Positions 55,401 to 62,972 of a stretch of 64,000 nt of DNA are shown here, piece after piece (position 1 is the stretch's first letter; each line of letters begins with the position of its first letter). The notes under the pieces were generated by a model. The model did not search any database. It worked only from the letters and a program-made list of their open reading frames with translations, and had not been told where the DNA came from. This DNA comes from Verrucomicrobiota bacterium. GTDB taxonomy: Bacteria; Verrucomicrobiota; Verrucomicrobiia; Limisphaerales; UBA1096. The translations under genes were made by a program, and so were the position numbers. Location of the stretch: positions 1 through 64,000 of the forward strand of contig JACNJE010000090.1 of the NCBI GenBank assembly GCA_014382705.1, in the 5' to 3' direction.

Positions 55401-57129
55401 CACTCCGCCAGTCGCCGGGCGTGGGTTGGCGGAAAATGCGCATGGTGGGATACCACGGGCTGTCGTCCCGGCCGTGGAGCCAGCGCCATTCGCCGGCGAA
55501 CGGCAGCAGCAGCCAGACCGGTTTGCCGAGCGCCCCCGCCAGGTGCGCCGTGGCGGTGTCAACCGTGATGACGAGATCGAGCTGCTCCATGATCGACGCC
55601 GTGGCCGCCAGGTCGGTGCAATGCGCCGCGGCATCGGTGGCGCTGGCCGCTTGGCCAAGCGTTGCCGCAGCCTCGTCACCGGGATTCAGCTGGAGGCTGA
55701 CAAAATGGGCGCGGTCGGACTCGAGCAATGTCTGGCAGTCGGTCCACTGCATCGAGCGGAAGGCGTCATTTCGGTGCCGGGGATTGCCGGCCCAAGCCAG
55801 GCCGATCTTCAATTTCTCCGCCGGCAAACCAAGCGGGAGTGGCCACTCCCCGGTTGGGCGCAGATAGGGCACTTGGCTGGGGATGGAATCGAGTGTGATT
55901 CCGAATACACGAGGCAAACCCAGCAGGGGAATCTGGATGTCGTATTCCGGAGGCGCGTCGTTTGGTGTCACCACCTTGGCCAAGCCGGGGATGCTTTCAA
56001 ACAAGCGACTCGTCTCGGGAGGGCACTCGAGGATGACAGAGCCCACGTGCCCGGCAACCGACGGGAGGCAGCGGACAAACTGGATGGAATCCCCCAGCCC
56101 CTGCTCGCAGTGGATGAGCAAGGTTTGGCCCGGGGCCGGCTTCCCGTCCCATTCCGGTTTGTCCTGATGTCGCCGCCAGCTTTGCTGTGAGGAGCGCCAG
56201 CGCCATTCGTAGTTTTCCCAGCCGTCGGCGAAATCCCCCTCCAGCAGTTGAAGCATGCCAAGCCCGTAATGGGCGTCCGGCAGCTCGGCATCCAGATCGA
56301 TCGCCCGGTGGAACCGTTCATGGGCTTCATCGAGTCGCCGGGCATCGACGAGTGCCCCGGCGAGGTTAGCAAGATAAACCGCATTGCCGGGGGTGGCATC
56401 GACCGCTTTGTGGAAACAATCGATTGCCTTGTCAATCTGCTGGGTGGCCTTGTAAACAGCGCCAAGCGTGTTGTGGGTTTCCGGTTCGTCAGGCTCGAAC
56501 TGCTTGGCCTTGAGCGCAAACTGCAGTGCTTCAACATGGCGGTTTTGCCAAAGCAATAGGGAGGAGAGATTGCGATGGGCAGTGGCCAGGGCCGGTTCGT
56601 TGGCCACGGCTTGGCGGAAGGAGTGCTCCGCCTCATCAGGACGACCCATCTGGTGGAGAAGGGTGCCGAGGTTAAGATGCGCCACGGCCAAGGCGGGATC
56701 GGCGGCGATGGCGCGGCGGTAGCATTCTTCCGCTTGGCCAAGCGCATTCGCCTGCTTGTGAAGCAGGCCAAGGTTGACATGAGCCCGGGCGTGGCACGGA
56801 TCAAGCTGCATAGCCCGCTCGTAATGCCTCTGTGCAGAGTGGGGATCGCCGGATTCTTCCTCAAACAGGCCAAGCGCAAAGTGCACATCCGGAGCGTCCG
56901 GGTTCTGCAAACAGGTCTGTTTTAGGCATGTTTCAGCCTCATCCAAACGGCCGTTCTGGATGAGATCAACGGCACGGAGCACGGAGTCTGCTACGGGATC
57001 GGGTGATTCGGCAGACTTCAGGTCGGACCTGGTTGGACAAATCGCGTTCGCCAAGAGCCGCAGATAAAGCAAAAAACAAGCCAAAAACGATTTAGTTTGG
57101 ACAAGTTGAACGGATACGGAAACAGTCAA
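52480..57129 (-). CDS. Giant TPR protein with three GT9-like (heptosyltransferase-like) modules
   Basis: Tandem TPRs; three copies of FGDT(I/L)QF-like / DTA(V/M/T)AHLAGALGxxxWxLLPxAxxWRWL segments; true start may be downstream of 57129. Confidence 0.85.
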   Translation of the reverse strand: MTVSVSVQLVQTKSFLACFLLYLRLLANAICPTRSDLKSAESPDPVADSVLRAVDLIQNGRLDEAETCLKQTCLQNPDAPDVHFALGLFEEESGDPHSAQRHYERAMQLDPCHARAHVNLGLLHKQANALGQAEECYRRAIAADPALAVAHLNLGTLLHQMGRPDEAEHSFRQAVANEPALATAHRNLSSLLLWQNRHVEALQFALKAKQFEPDEPETHNTLGAVYKATQQIDKAIDCFHKAVDATPGNAVYLANLAGALVDARRLDEAHERFHRAIDLDAELPDAHYGLGMLQLLEGDFADGWENYEWRWRSSQQSWRRHQDKPEWDGKPAPGQTLLIHCEQGLGDSIQFVRCLPSVAGHVGSVILECPPETSRLFESIPGLAKVVTPNDAPPEYDIQIPLLGLPRVFGITLDSIPSQVPYLRPTGEWPLPLGLPAEKLKIGLAWAGNPRHRNDAFRSMQWTDCQTLLESDRAHFVSLQLNPGDEAAATLGQAASATDAAAHCTDLAATASIMEQLDLVITVDTATAHLAGALGKPVWLLLPFAGEWRWLHGRDDSPWYPTMRIFRQPTPGDWRSVIDTVRFALRLESTDKTLPVLSEEGLQLKRDGRFEKARLVFEKLVSQFPDHAESFSNLGNILMALGQPAEALKRHEQARQLAPDSPGIAFNLSLALLRTGDFANGWAAYENRLLMPHYNSLQSRLDKPCWNGGSLDGQTLLVWAEQGFGDTIQFARFLPMIEQRGGRILFECQPELAPLMRCIDGIDKVIPRGEHPPAHDLQCPLLSLPRVFGCDAGSIPGNEFMNPLKAGPGIPLPGRQQDKLAVGIVWRGSRRANRPESREVPIVALAKLTRSNTAQFYSLQKKPNPADSAQLGDVTNLDSRMTDFAATALLLRQLDLVITIDTAVAHLAGALGRSVWLLLPYAGEWRWLENRSDSPWYPTMRIFRQPRPGDWDSVIADVAAALRQQPSPAASRLLAKAIDCQQQGRLGQAIEQYQLAAEADPENTTLLRLLAGVLRENGQADPARTSLERAIELQPDDAENHHELGLLLSGLGQAEQALGPYDRAIGLQSGCADFHFNRGNAHYALGHAAEARRDYRRATRLNPALAAAQFNLGQVAQDGGDYLTAAQAYKRAVDLDGDYTDAMVNLGLTLRDLGESALAEECFWHILQGQPGQPMAGVNMAKLQLERDDPAAAEATCRSVLRHHPGHPDTLLNLGVALQAQNCVEEAIAAFNDFIAAEPRNPDGPFNLAIAELAAGRWNDGWKHYEARWQTDNSLFAPRHPGIPRWNGEPLAGKTLLLFAEQGFGDTLQFCRYAPHLANAGASVVIECQPGLSALLQTLPGVSQVFEPGEPVPSADFALPMLSAPLAFGTTPETVPNGENGRYLFAEPAGVAPDVGTLKIGVVWAGRSRSWADNRSLPAGLLAELLGACGDFAWFNLQLEPSDEARRIIDATDCVTDLSPHISDFASTARLIGSMDLVVTVDTAMAHLAGALGKPTWVLLPFAADWRWLLGRGDTPWYPNTRLFRQQTAGAWPEVIGQVANELHRLAQP
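55648..55661. repeat. Iterated palindrome, perfect 14-mer, in the TPR/GT9 gene (LGQA frame)
   Basis: CGCTTGGCCAAGCG. Confidence 0.95.
56731..56744. repeat. Iterated palindrome, perfect 14-mer, in the TPR/GT9 gene (LGQA frame)
   Basis: CGCTTGGCCAAGCG. Confidence 0.95.
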
Positions 57130-58329
57130 AAGAACAGGGAGAATTGGCTCGGCCTAAACTGGCAGCTCGGGCTGTCGACGGGCTGGGGAATCCTGGGGTT
57201 GAACGTTGCTTCAGCCATGGAAACGGACCGTCGATTCAGGCCGGTTCCGTTCGCGGAGTTTGGCACAATTCAACCCGGTATAAACGGCTCCGCCCGGTTC
57301 ATCGCCCAACTGAATCAGCGGAGTGAGCAGACGCGCCAACACGTCGGAGCCAGGACGTCCGGCGTGTCACCGTGCGGGTTTCCCGTGGTTCACTCGTTGG
57401 GCAACAATATTCATTTTGAAGGAATACCAAAGCTGAGGGATTTCAACTTCGACGGCTCGATGAACTTTGGCATTTGTGTTTTCGAGTTCGATTTGTCAAA
57501 CGAGATCACGCTTCAAAACGCAGCCAGATTCGAGGTGGTGTTCGCGGGATGTAAATGGAATCAAGCAGTGTTAAAAAAACACGGTGTGCCGAACACAGAC
57601 CTGTTCCTGCACGGGATCGACCCTTCTTTATTTTATCCGAGACCCAAAAAAGAACAGCATCGGTTTGTCGTTTTTTCAGGTGGCAAGCTCGAATACCGAA
57701 AAGGACAGGACATCGTCGTGGCGGCATTCAGGCAGTTTGCCAAGCGACATTCGGACGCCGTCTTGGCGACCGTATGGCAAAATCCATGGGGTGCCTCGGC
57801 AAACGGTTTGGGAACCACGGGATACGTTGATGAGGATATTGATGTTGATGAAAATGGTTGCCAGAAGATTGAGGAATGGGCTGTTCGGAACGGGATTTCG
57901 CCTTCGCAAATCGTCGACTTCGGGGAGATTCCAAACGCGTTGATGCCGGATATATACAATCAAGCTTCAGTCGCGGTATTTGCCAGTCGATGTGAGGGAG
58001 GAACCAACATGATGGCGATGGAAGCCATGGCCAGCGGTGTCCCCTGTATCCTTTCAGCCAACACGGGGCATCTGGATCTGATTGATGATGACAATTGCTA
58101 TCCGCTTCTCAAACAGACATCGCTGACGACTCAGGATCTCGAGGGAAGAGGGGAGTGGGGTGAAAGCGACGTCGATGAATTGGTGGAGGCGTTGGAAAGA
58201 GTTTACCACGATCACAACGACGCAAACATGCGAGGGGCGAACGGGGCCAGGTTCATGGGGGATTGGACATGGCAAAAAAGAACTCAGCCGTTAATTGAGC
58301 GGATACATCAGGCGACTCAGAACCGATGA
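57097..58329 (+). CDS. Glycosyltransferase, GT4-like (copy 1)
   Basis: FVVFSGGKLEYRKGQDIVVAAFRQF, FASRCEGGTNMMAMEAMASGVPCILSANTGHLDLI; start uncertain. Confidence 0.87.
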   Translation: MDKLNGYGNSQKNRENWLGLNWQLGLSTGWGILGLNVASAMETDRRFRPVPFAEFGTIQPGINGSARFIAQLNQRSEQTRQHVGARTSGVSPCGFPVVHSLGNNIHFEGIPKLRDFNFDGSMNFGICVFEFDLSNEITLQNAARFEVVFAGCKWNQAVLKKHGVPNTDLFLHGIDPSLFYPRPKKEQHRFVVFSGGKLEYRKGQDIVVAAFRQFAKRHSDAVLATVWQNPWGASANGLGTTGYVDEDIDVDENGCQKIEEWAVRNGISPSQIVDFGEIPNALMPDIYNQASVAVFASRCEGGTNMMAMEAMASGVPCILSANTGHLDLIDDDNCYPLLKQTSLTTQDLEGRGEWGESDVDELVEALERVYHDHNDANMRGANGARFMGDWTWQKRTQPLIERIHQATQNR

Positions 58330-59519
58330 ACGGCGCGATCGAACGGGATGGCCCGGGTTGGCTGGGGCTAAACTGGCAACTCAGCCTCTCATCAGGTTGG
58401 GGGATTGCAGGTGTGAACATGGCCCGTGTCATCGATATGGATGGCCGGTTCAAGGCAGTCCCATTGCTCCCTTCAGCACAACTGGAGCATTCCAGTGGGG
58501 CGTTTGAACCGCTTGTGGCCAAGCTCCAGCGCAGGGAGCACGAGGTCGCGAAAGCGCTTGGCCAAGCGCAGAAAGGCCGCTTGGTTTGTGACTTTCCGGT
58601 GATCCATTCAGTTGGGAACGAGATCCACGGGGAGGATATGCCGTACCCCGGCATGCCGGAGCGTGTCGGTTCCCGAAATTTCGCGGTTGTATTCTTTGAG
58701 TTCAACTCTCCCAGTGGCTTTACAACGAACAACGCCAAGAAATTTGATGTCCTATTCGGAGGTTCGACCTGGAACTCGACTGTGTTGAAGCAACACGGCT
58801 TGGCCAACGTGGATACTTTTCTGCAGGGGGTTGATCTGGAAATGTTTCATCCACGCGCAAAAACTCCCCAGGAAAGATTTGTGGTTTTCTCGGGTGGAAA
58901 GCTGGAATTCAGAAAGGGGCAGGATATTGTTATTGCCGCATTCCGTGAATTTGTAAAAACACACCGTGATGCAGTGTTGGCAACGACTTGGCACAATCCA
59001 TGGCCAAAAGCGATGAATGGAATCGTTGAAGCTGGAATGGTGGAGGGTGTTCCCCAAAAGAATTCGGACGGAGAATGGGGGATCACCGAGTGGGCCGGTG
59101 ATAATGGTGTCCCGGCCGATAACTTTCACGACCACGGATTGGTGGCGAATCACCTGATGCCCGAAGTATTTGCACAAGCCGATGTTGCCCTTTTCCCGAA
59201 CCGTTGTGAAGGCGGCACCAATCTGGTTGCGATGGAGGCGATGGCCAGCGGTGTCCCCTGTATCCTGTCAGCGAACACCGGTCACATGGATCTGATCAAC
59301 GATGACAACTGCTACCCCTTGCTCAAGCAGTCGGAAGTGACGAGTTTTACGAACACGAACGATTGGGGCGAGTCGGACGTAGCCGAAGTCGTTGAGATTC
59401 TCGAGCGAATCTATACGGATCGCCAGGAAGCCAAGCGCCGGGGTAAGCAGGCGGCAATGTTTATGCGAGATTGGTCTTGGGAGAAACGAACAGCATATTT
59501 GTTGAACCGGATAATTTAA
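58326..59519 (+). CDS. Glycosyltransferase, GT4-like (copy 2)
   Basis: FVVFSGGKLEFRKGQDIVIAAFREF, FPNRCEGGTNLVAMEAMASGVPCILSANTGHMDLI; paralogue of copy 1; ATGA overlap. Confidence 0.88.
   Translation: MNGAIERDGPGWLGLNWQLSLSSGWGIAGVNMARVIDMDGRFKAVPLLPSAQLEHSSGAFEPLVAKLQRREHEVAKALGQAQKGRLVCDFPVIHSVGNEIHGEDMPYPGMPERVGSRNFAVVFFEFNSPSGFTTNNAKKFDVLFGGSTWNSTVLKQHGLANVDTFLQGVDLEMFHPRAKTPQERFVVFSGGKLEFRKGQDIVIAAFREFVKTHRDAVLATTWHNPWPKAMNGIVEAGMVEGVPQKNSDGEWGITEWAGDNGVPADNFHDHGLVANHLMPEVFAQADVALFPNRCEGGTNLVAMEAMASGVPCILSANTGHMDLINDDNCYPLLKQSEVTSFTNTNDWGESDVAEVVEILERIYTDRQEAKRRGKQAAMFMRDWSWEKRTAYLLNRII
58554..58569. repeat. Iterated palindrome, 16-bp GCGCTTGGCCAAGCGC, in GT4 copy 2 (ALGQA frame)
   Basis: GCGCTTGGCCAAGCGC. 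Confidence 0.95.
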
Positions 59520-59614
59520 TTCCATGCCAGCCCCAAAAGATAGAGTTAATAACCGGTGAACATGAAAACGATGCATAACAGTTCGGTGTCGGTGAAGTTT
59601 GGCTTGATGGGTCA

Positions 59615-60748
59615 ATGAAGATAGCGGTTGCCATCCCGACCTTTAACCGGGTTGAGTATTTGAGAAAGGCGGTTCAGTCCGTGCTGGATCAGGTGCATGA
59701 CCATGGTGTGGAACTGTACACCGTGATCTCCAATATCGCCTCGACGGATGGGACAGGCGACTACCTTGATCAGCTAAACAAAGACCATGAAAATGTGATT
59801 GTCTATAATCAGCCGGAGGACAATCGAAAGTTTCCGAACCCGTACTTTTTGGCCAGTGTGATTCCCGACGATATCGACTGGGTATGGTTGATGGGGGACG
59901 ATGACTATCTGATGCAGAAGAACACGGTACAGGATGTGTCGCGGCTAATCCGGAACCATCAGCAGAATGAGTTGTGCCTGATTCACGCTTGCCAAGGTGG
60001 CAGATCGCGATCAACGAGACAGGTGAGGGTCGGGGAGATTTTTGATTTATGCAACGAGTTTGGATATCATGAGATGTTGGGGTGGTTTTCGAGCATCGTG
60101 CTTCGCAGAAGTGAATTTGTTGATTCGATGAATGAACTCAAGGAAACACATCACTATATGCGTTCAGACACGTTGGAAGGGAGATCAAACTATTCTGCAT
60201 TTGCCCATTCCGCAGCGATCTACAAACAATGTGTGGGCAAGAAGAGTTTGTTTGTCGACTGGCCGCTTGTGGATCCACAGGATCGAAAACAAACCGAAAA
60301 AACGGCCAAGCGGTGGGCTGTTGAGAACACCCCTGAACGCTACCTGTTTGTGGCGGATGACCTGCAAAGGCTAAAGGATCTGGGATTGATCAAAAATAAA
60401 TGTTCCAGGCTTTTTTTTAGGTATCTCACGGTCAATTTTTGGGATTTGTGGCTTAGTTATTTGATGTCACTGCTGATTGATAAAGAAAAAACAGAAGCAG
60501 AATTAACTTCAGAAAAGTTTTTGACCGAATGGAACATCAATCTTGATAGGATCATGAAAGTCACTGAACTGCTTGATGATCCAAATGATATCAAGCAACT
60601 GTCCTATATGCATTTGAACGTAAAATATATGGCAGGGTGTCTTTCTAACGGCAAGTTTTTCGACCGAGCCGCTTTGGATGCCATTTCCGAACAGATTCAG
60701 ACATTGATCGTACCCTCCTATAATTTTAGTTTTTTTGCATTCGAATGA
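59615..60748 (+). CDS. Glycosyltransferase family 2 (copy 1)
   Basis: MKIAVAIPTFNRVEYLRKAVQSVLDQ, DWVWLMGDDDYL. Confidence 0.88.
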   Translation: MKIAVAIPTFNRVEYLRKAVQSVLDQVHDHGVELYTVISNIASTDGTGDYLDQLNKDHENVIVYNQPEDNRKFPNPYFLASVIPDDIDWVWLMGDDDYLMQKNTVQDVSRLIRNHQQNELCLIHACQGGRSRSTRQVRVGEIFDLCNEFGYHEMLGWFSSIVLRRSEFVDSMNELKETHHYMRSDTLEGRSNYSAFAHSAAIYKQCVGKKSLFVDWPLVDPQDRKQTEKTAKRWAVENTPERYLFVADDLQRLKDLGLIKNKCSRLFFRYLTVNFWDLWLSYLMSLLIDKEKTEAELTSEKFLTEWNINLDRIMKVTELLDDPNDIKQLSYMHLNVKYMAGCLSNGKFFDRAALDAISEQIQTLIVPSYNFSFFAFE

Positions 60749-60755
60749 ATTATAA

Positions 60756-61964
60756 ATGAAGATAGCGATTGCCATCCCGACCTTTAACCGGGTTGAGTAT
60801 TTGAAGAACGCGGTTCAGTCAGTACTGGATCAATCACAAGAGGAAGACATAGATCTTTACATCGTGATCTCCAACATCGCCTCGACGGATGGGACGACTG
60901 CTTACCTCGAGCAACTGAACAAAGACCATGAAACGGTGATTATTTACAATCAACCGGAGGACAATCGTATTTATCCGAACCCGTACTTTTTGGCCAGTGT
61001 AATTCCCGAGGATATCGACTGGGTGTGGTTGATGGGGGATGATGATTATCTGACTCAAAAAAACTCAGTGCAGATTGTGTCCGAGCACATCAAGAAATAC
61101 CAGGGGAAAGACTTATGCTTTTTGCATGCTTGCCAGGGGCGCAGATCGCGTTCAACGGGACAGGTGAGAGTCGCGGAGATATTCGATTTGTGTAACGAGC
61201 TCGGATACCATGAGATGTTGGGATGGTTTTCGAGCATTGTGCTTCGCAGAAATGAGTTTGTCGCCTCGATGAATACCCTCAGGGAAACACATCACTATAT
61301 GCGTTCAGACACGTTGGAAGGGAGATCAAACTATTCTGCATTTGCCCATTCCGCAGCGATCTACAAGCAATGTGTGGGCAAGATGAGTTTGTTTGTCGAC
61401 TTACCGCTTGCGGAGTCGCAGGACCAGAAACCAACTGAAGAAACGGCCAAGCGGTGGGCTGTCGAGAACACCTCAGAGCGCTATCTGTTTGTGGCGGATG
61501 ATCTGCAAAGGCTAAGGGAAATGGGATTGATTAAGCATAATTATTCCCGTGCATTCTTTAAGTATCTTAATTGGAATTTCTGGGATATTTGGCTGCTTCA
61601 TTTGACATCAGAGCTCATTAACAAGAAAAAGGCAGAACAAAAATTCGGGTTTCATTTTTCGATGAATCCGTTTGATGAAGATAAGACTTCAGCAACATAT
61701 GACTCAGAAAAGTTTTTGACAGACTGGAACAAAAAACTTGATAGGATTATGAAGGTAGCTGATTTCATGGAAAATAAAACAGACAGCAAGAATTTGTCTA
61801 TACTGTATGTATCTCTGAAATATGCCGTCAACAAACTCGTTCAAAGTAATTTTTCAGATGAGTTTGTCATGTCTATGCTTGCCGATCAGATCAAGATGCT
61901 CACGGTTCCATGCCACGATTTTGAGATTCTGAACCTCGACAAGGACACTTCTGGGAGCCTGTGA
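60756..61964 (+). CDS. Glycosyltransferase family 2 (copy 2)
   Basis: MKIAIAIPTFNRVEYLKNAVQSVLDQ, DWVWLMGDDDYL; tandem paralogue of copy 1. Confidence 0.88.
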   Translation: MKIAIAIPTFNRVEYLKNAVQSVLDQSQEEDIDLYIVISNIASTDGTTAYLEQLNKDHETVIIYNQPEDNRIYPNPYFLASVIPEDIDWVWLMGDDDYLTQKNSVQIVSEHIKKYQGKDLCFLHACQGRRSRSTGQVRVAEIFDLCNELGYHEMLGWFSSIVLRRNEFVASMNTLRETHHYMRSDTLEGRSNYSAFAHSAAIYKQCVGKMSLFVDLPLAESQDQKPTEETAKRWAVENTSERYLFVADDLQRLREMGLIKHNYSRAFFKYLNWNFWDIWLLHLTSELINKKKAEQKFGFHFSMNPFDEDKTSATYDSEKFLTDWNKKLDRIMKVADFMENKTDSKNLSILYVSLKYAVNKLVQSNFSDEFVMSMLADQIKMLTVPCHDFEILNLDKDTSGSL

Positions 61965-62078
61965 AGCACGGAATAAGGTCGCTGGTTCTTTCGTTGTTTG
62001 ATTTTTATCATTCCTTCCCCTTGGCCTTGCCATTTTGCCTGCTGCCGGTGAGCATCCGGCCCGGTTGGTACCGAGGTC

Positions 62079-62972
62079 ATGGCGGCGTTGATTTCCCCTG
62101 ATTTGCTGAAACGGCTCGAGCAGTTGCAACTGCTCGCGCGCCGTCGTTCCAAGAGCACCACTCGGGGTGAGCGCCGCAGCGGCGCGCGTGGCCAGTCGGT
62201 TGAGTTCGCCGACTACCGCAACTACGTCCCTGGCGACGACCTGCGCCGGATCGACTGGAACATCTACGGCCGGCTCGACCGCCTCTTCCTCAAACTATAC
62301 GAGGAGGAGCGCGAGCTTCCTGTCACCATTTTTCTCGATGCCAGCGAGTCGATGTCGTTTGGCCAAGCGCCCAAGTTCGATTTCGCTCGCCAAGTTGCCG
62401 CCGCCGTCGGCTATGTGGCGTTGTGCGGGTTCGACCGCGTCACCGTCGAGCCGTTCCCGCTGGGCGACGGCCAAGCGGGCCTCGTTGGTGAACTGCGGCA
62501 GGTGCGCGGTCGCAGGTCGTCGTTTCGTTTTTTTGGAAATCTGGCCAAGCTCAAGGCTGGCGGCACGGCGGACTTCAACCAAGCGTTGCGGCGTGGCGCG
62601 ATGAAACATCGTACACCCGGCGTGTCGGTCATCCTCAGCGATTTTCTCGATCCGGCCGGGTACGAGGAAGGACTCAAGTCGCTGGCCCATCGCGGCTCGG
62701 AGATTCACGCCGTGCAAATCCTCTCGCCGGAGGAACTCGAGCCGACGGCGTACGGCGACCTGAAGGTGATCGACTCCGAGACCGGCGTCGAGCAGGAGGT
62801 CACTTTCGGCAAATACCGCCTCAAGGCGTATCAGTCAACGGTGCAAAACTATTGCCAGCGGCTGCAGGAGTTTTGCCGTGCGCGAGGCGTGCGTTACCAA
62901 TTGGCGCGCTCCGACACGCCGCTCGACGATCTGCTGCTCAAGGCCATGCGAACCGGGGGCATGTGGCGATGA
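62079..62972 (+). CDS. DUF58 domain protein
   Basis: GQSVEFADYRNYVPGDDLRRIDWNIYGRLDRLFLKLYEEERELPVTIFLDASESM. Confidence 0.93.
   Translation: MAALISPDLLKRLEQLQLLARRRSKSTTRGERRSGARGQSVEFADYRNYVPGDDLRRIDWNIYGRLDRLFLKLYEEERELPVTIFLDASESMSFGQAPKFDFARQVAAAVGYVALCGFDRVTVEPFPLGDGQAGLVGELRQVRGRRSSFRFFGNLAKLKAGGTADFNQALRRGAMKHRTPGVSVILSDFLDPAGYEEGLKSLAHRGSEIHAVQILSPEELEPTAYGDLKVIDSETGVEQEVTFGKYRLKAYQSTVQNYCQRLQEFCRARGVRYQLARSDTPLDDLLLKAMRTGGMWR

Noticed and set aside
53500-57000. Repetitive DNA in the 52.5-57 kb region as a mobile repeat
   Set aside because: The periodicity comes from TPR units and triplicated GT9-like modules at the protein level, not from DNA repeats.
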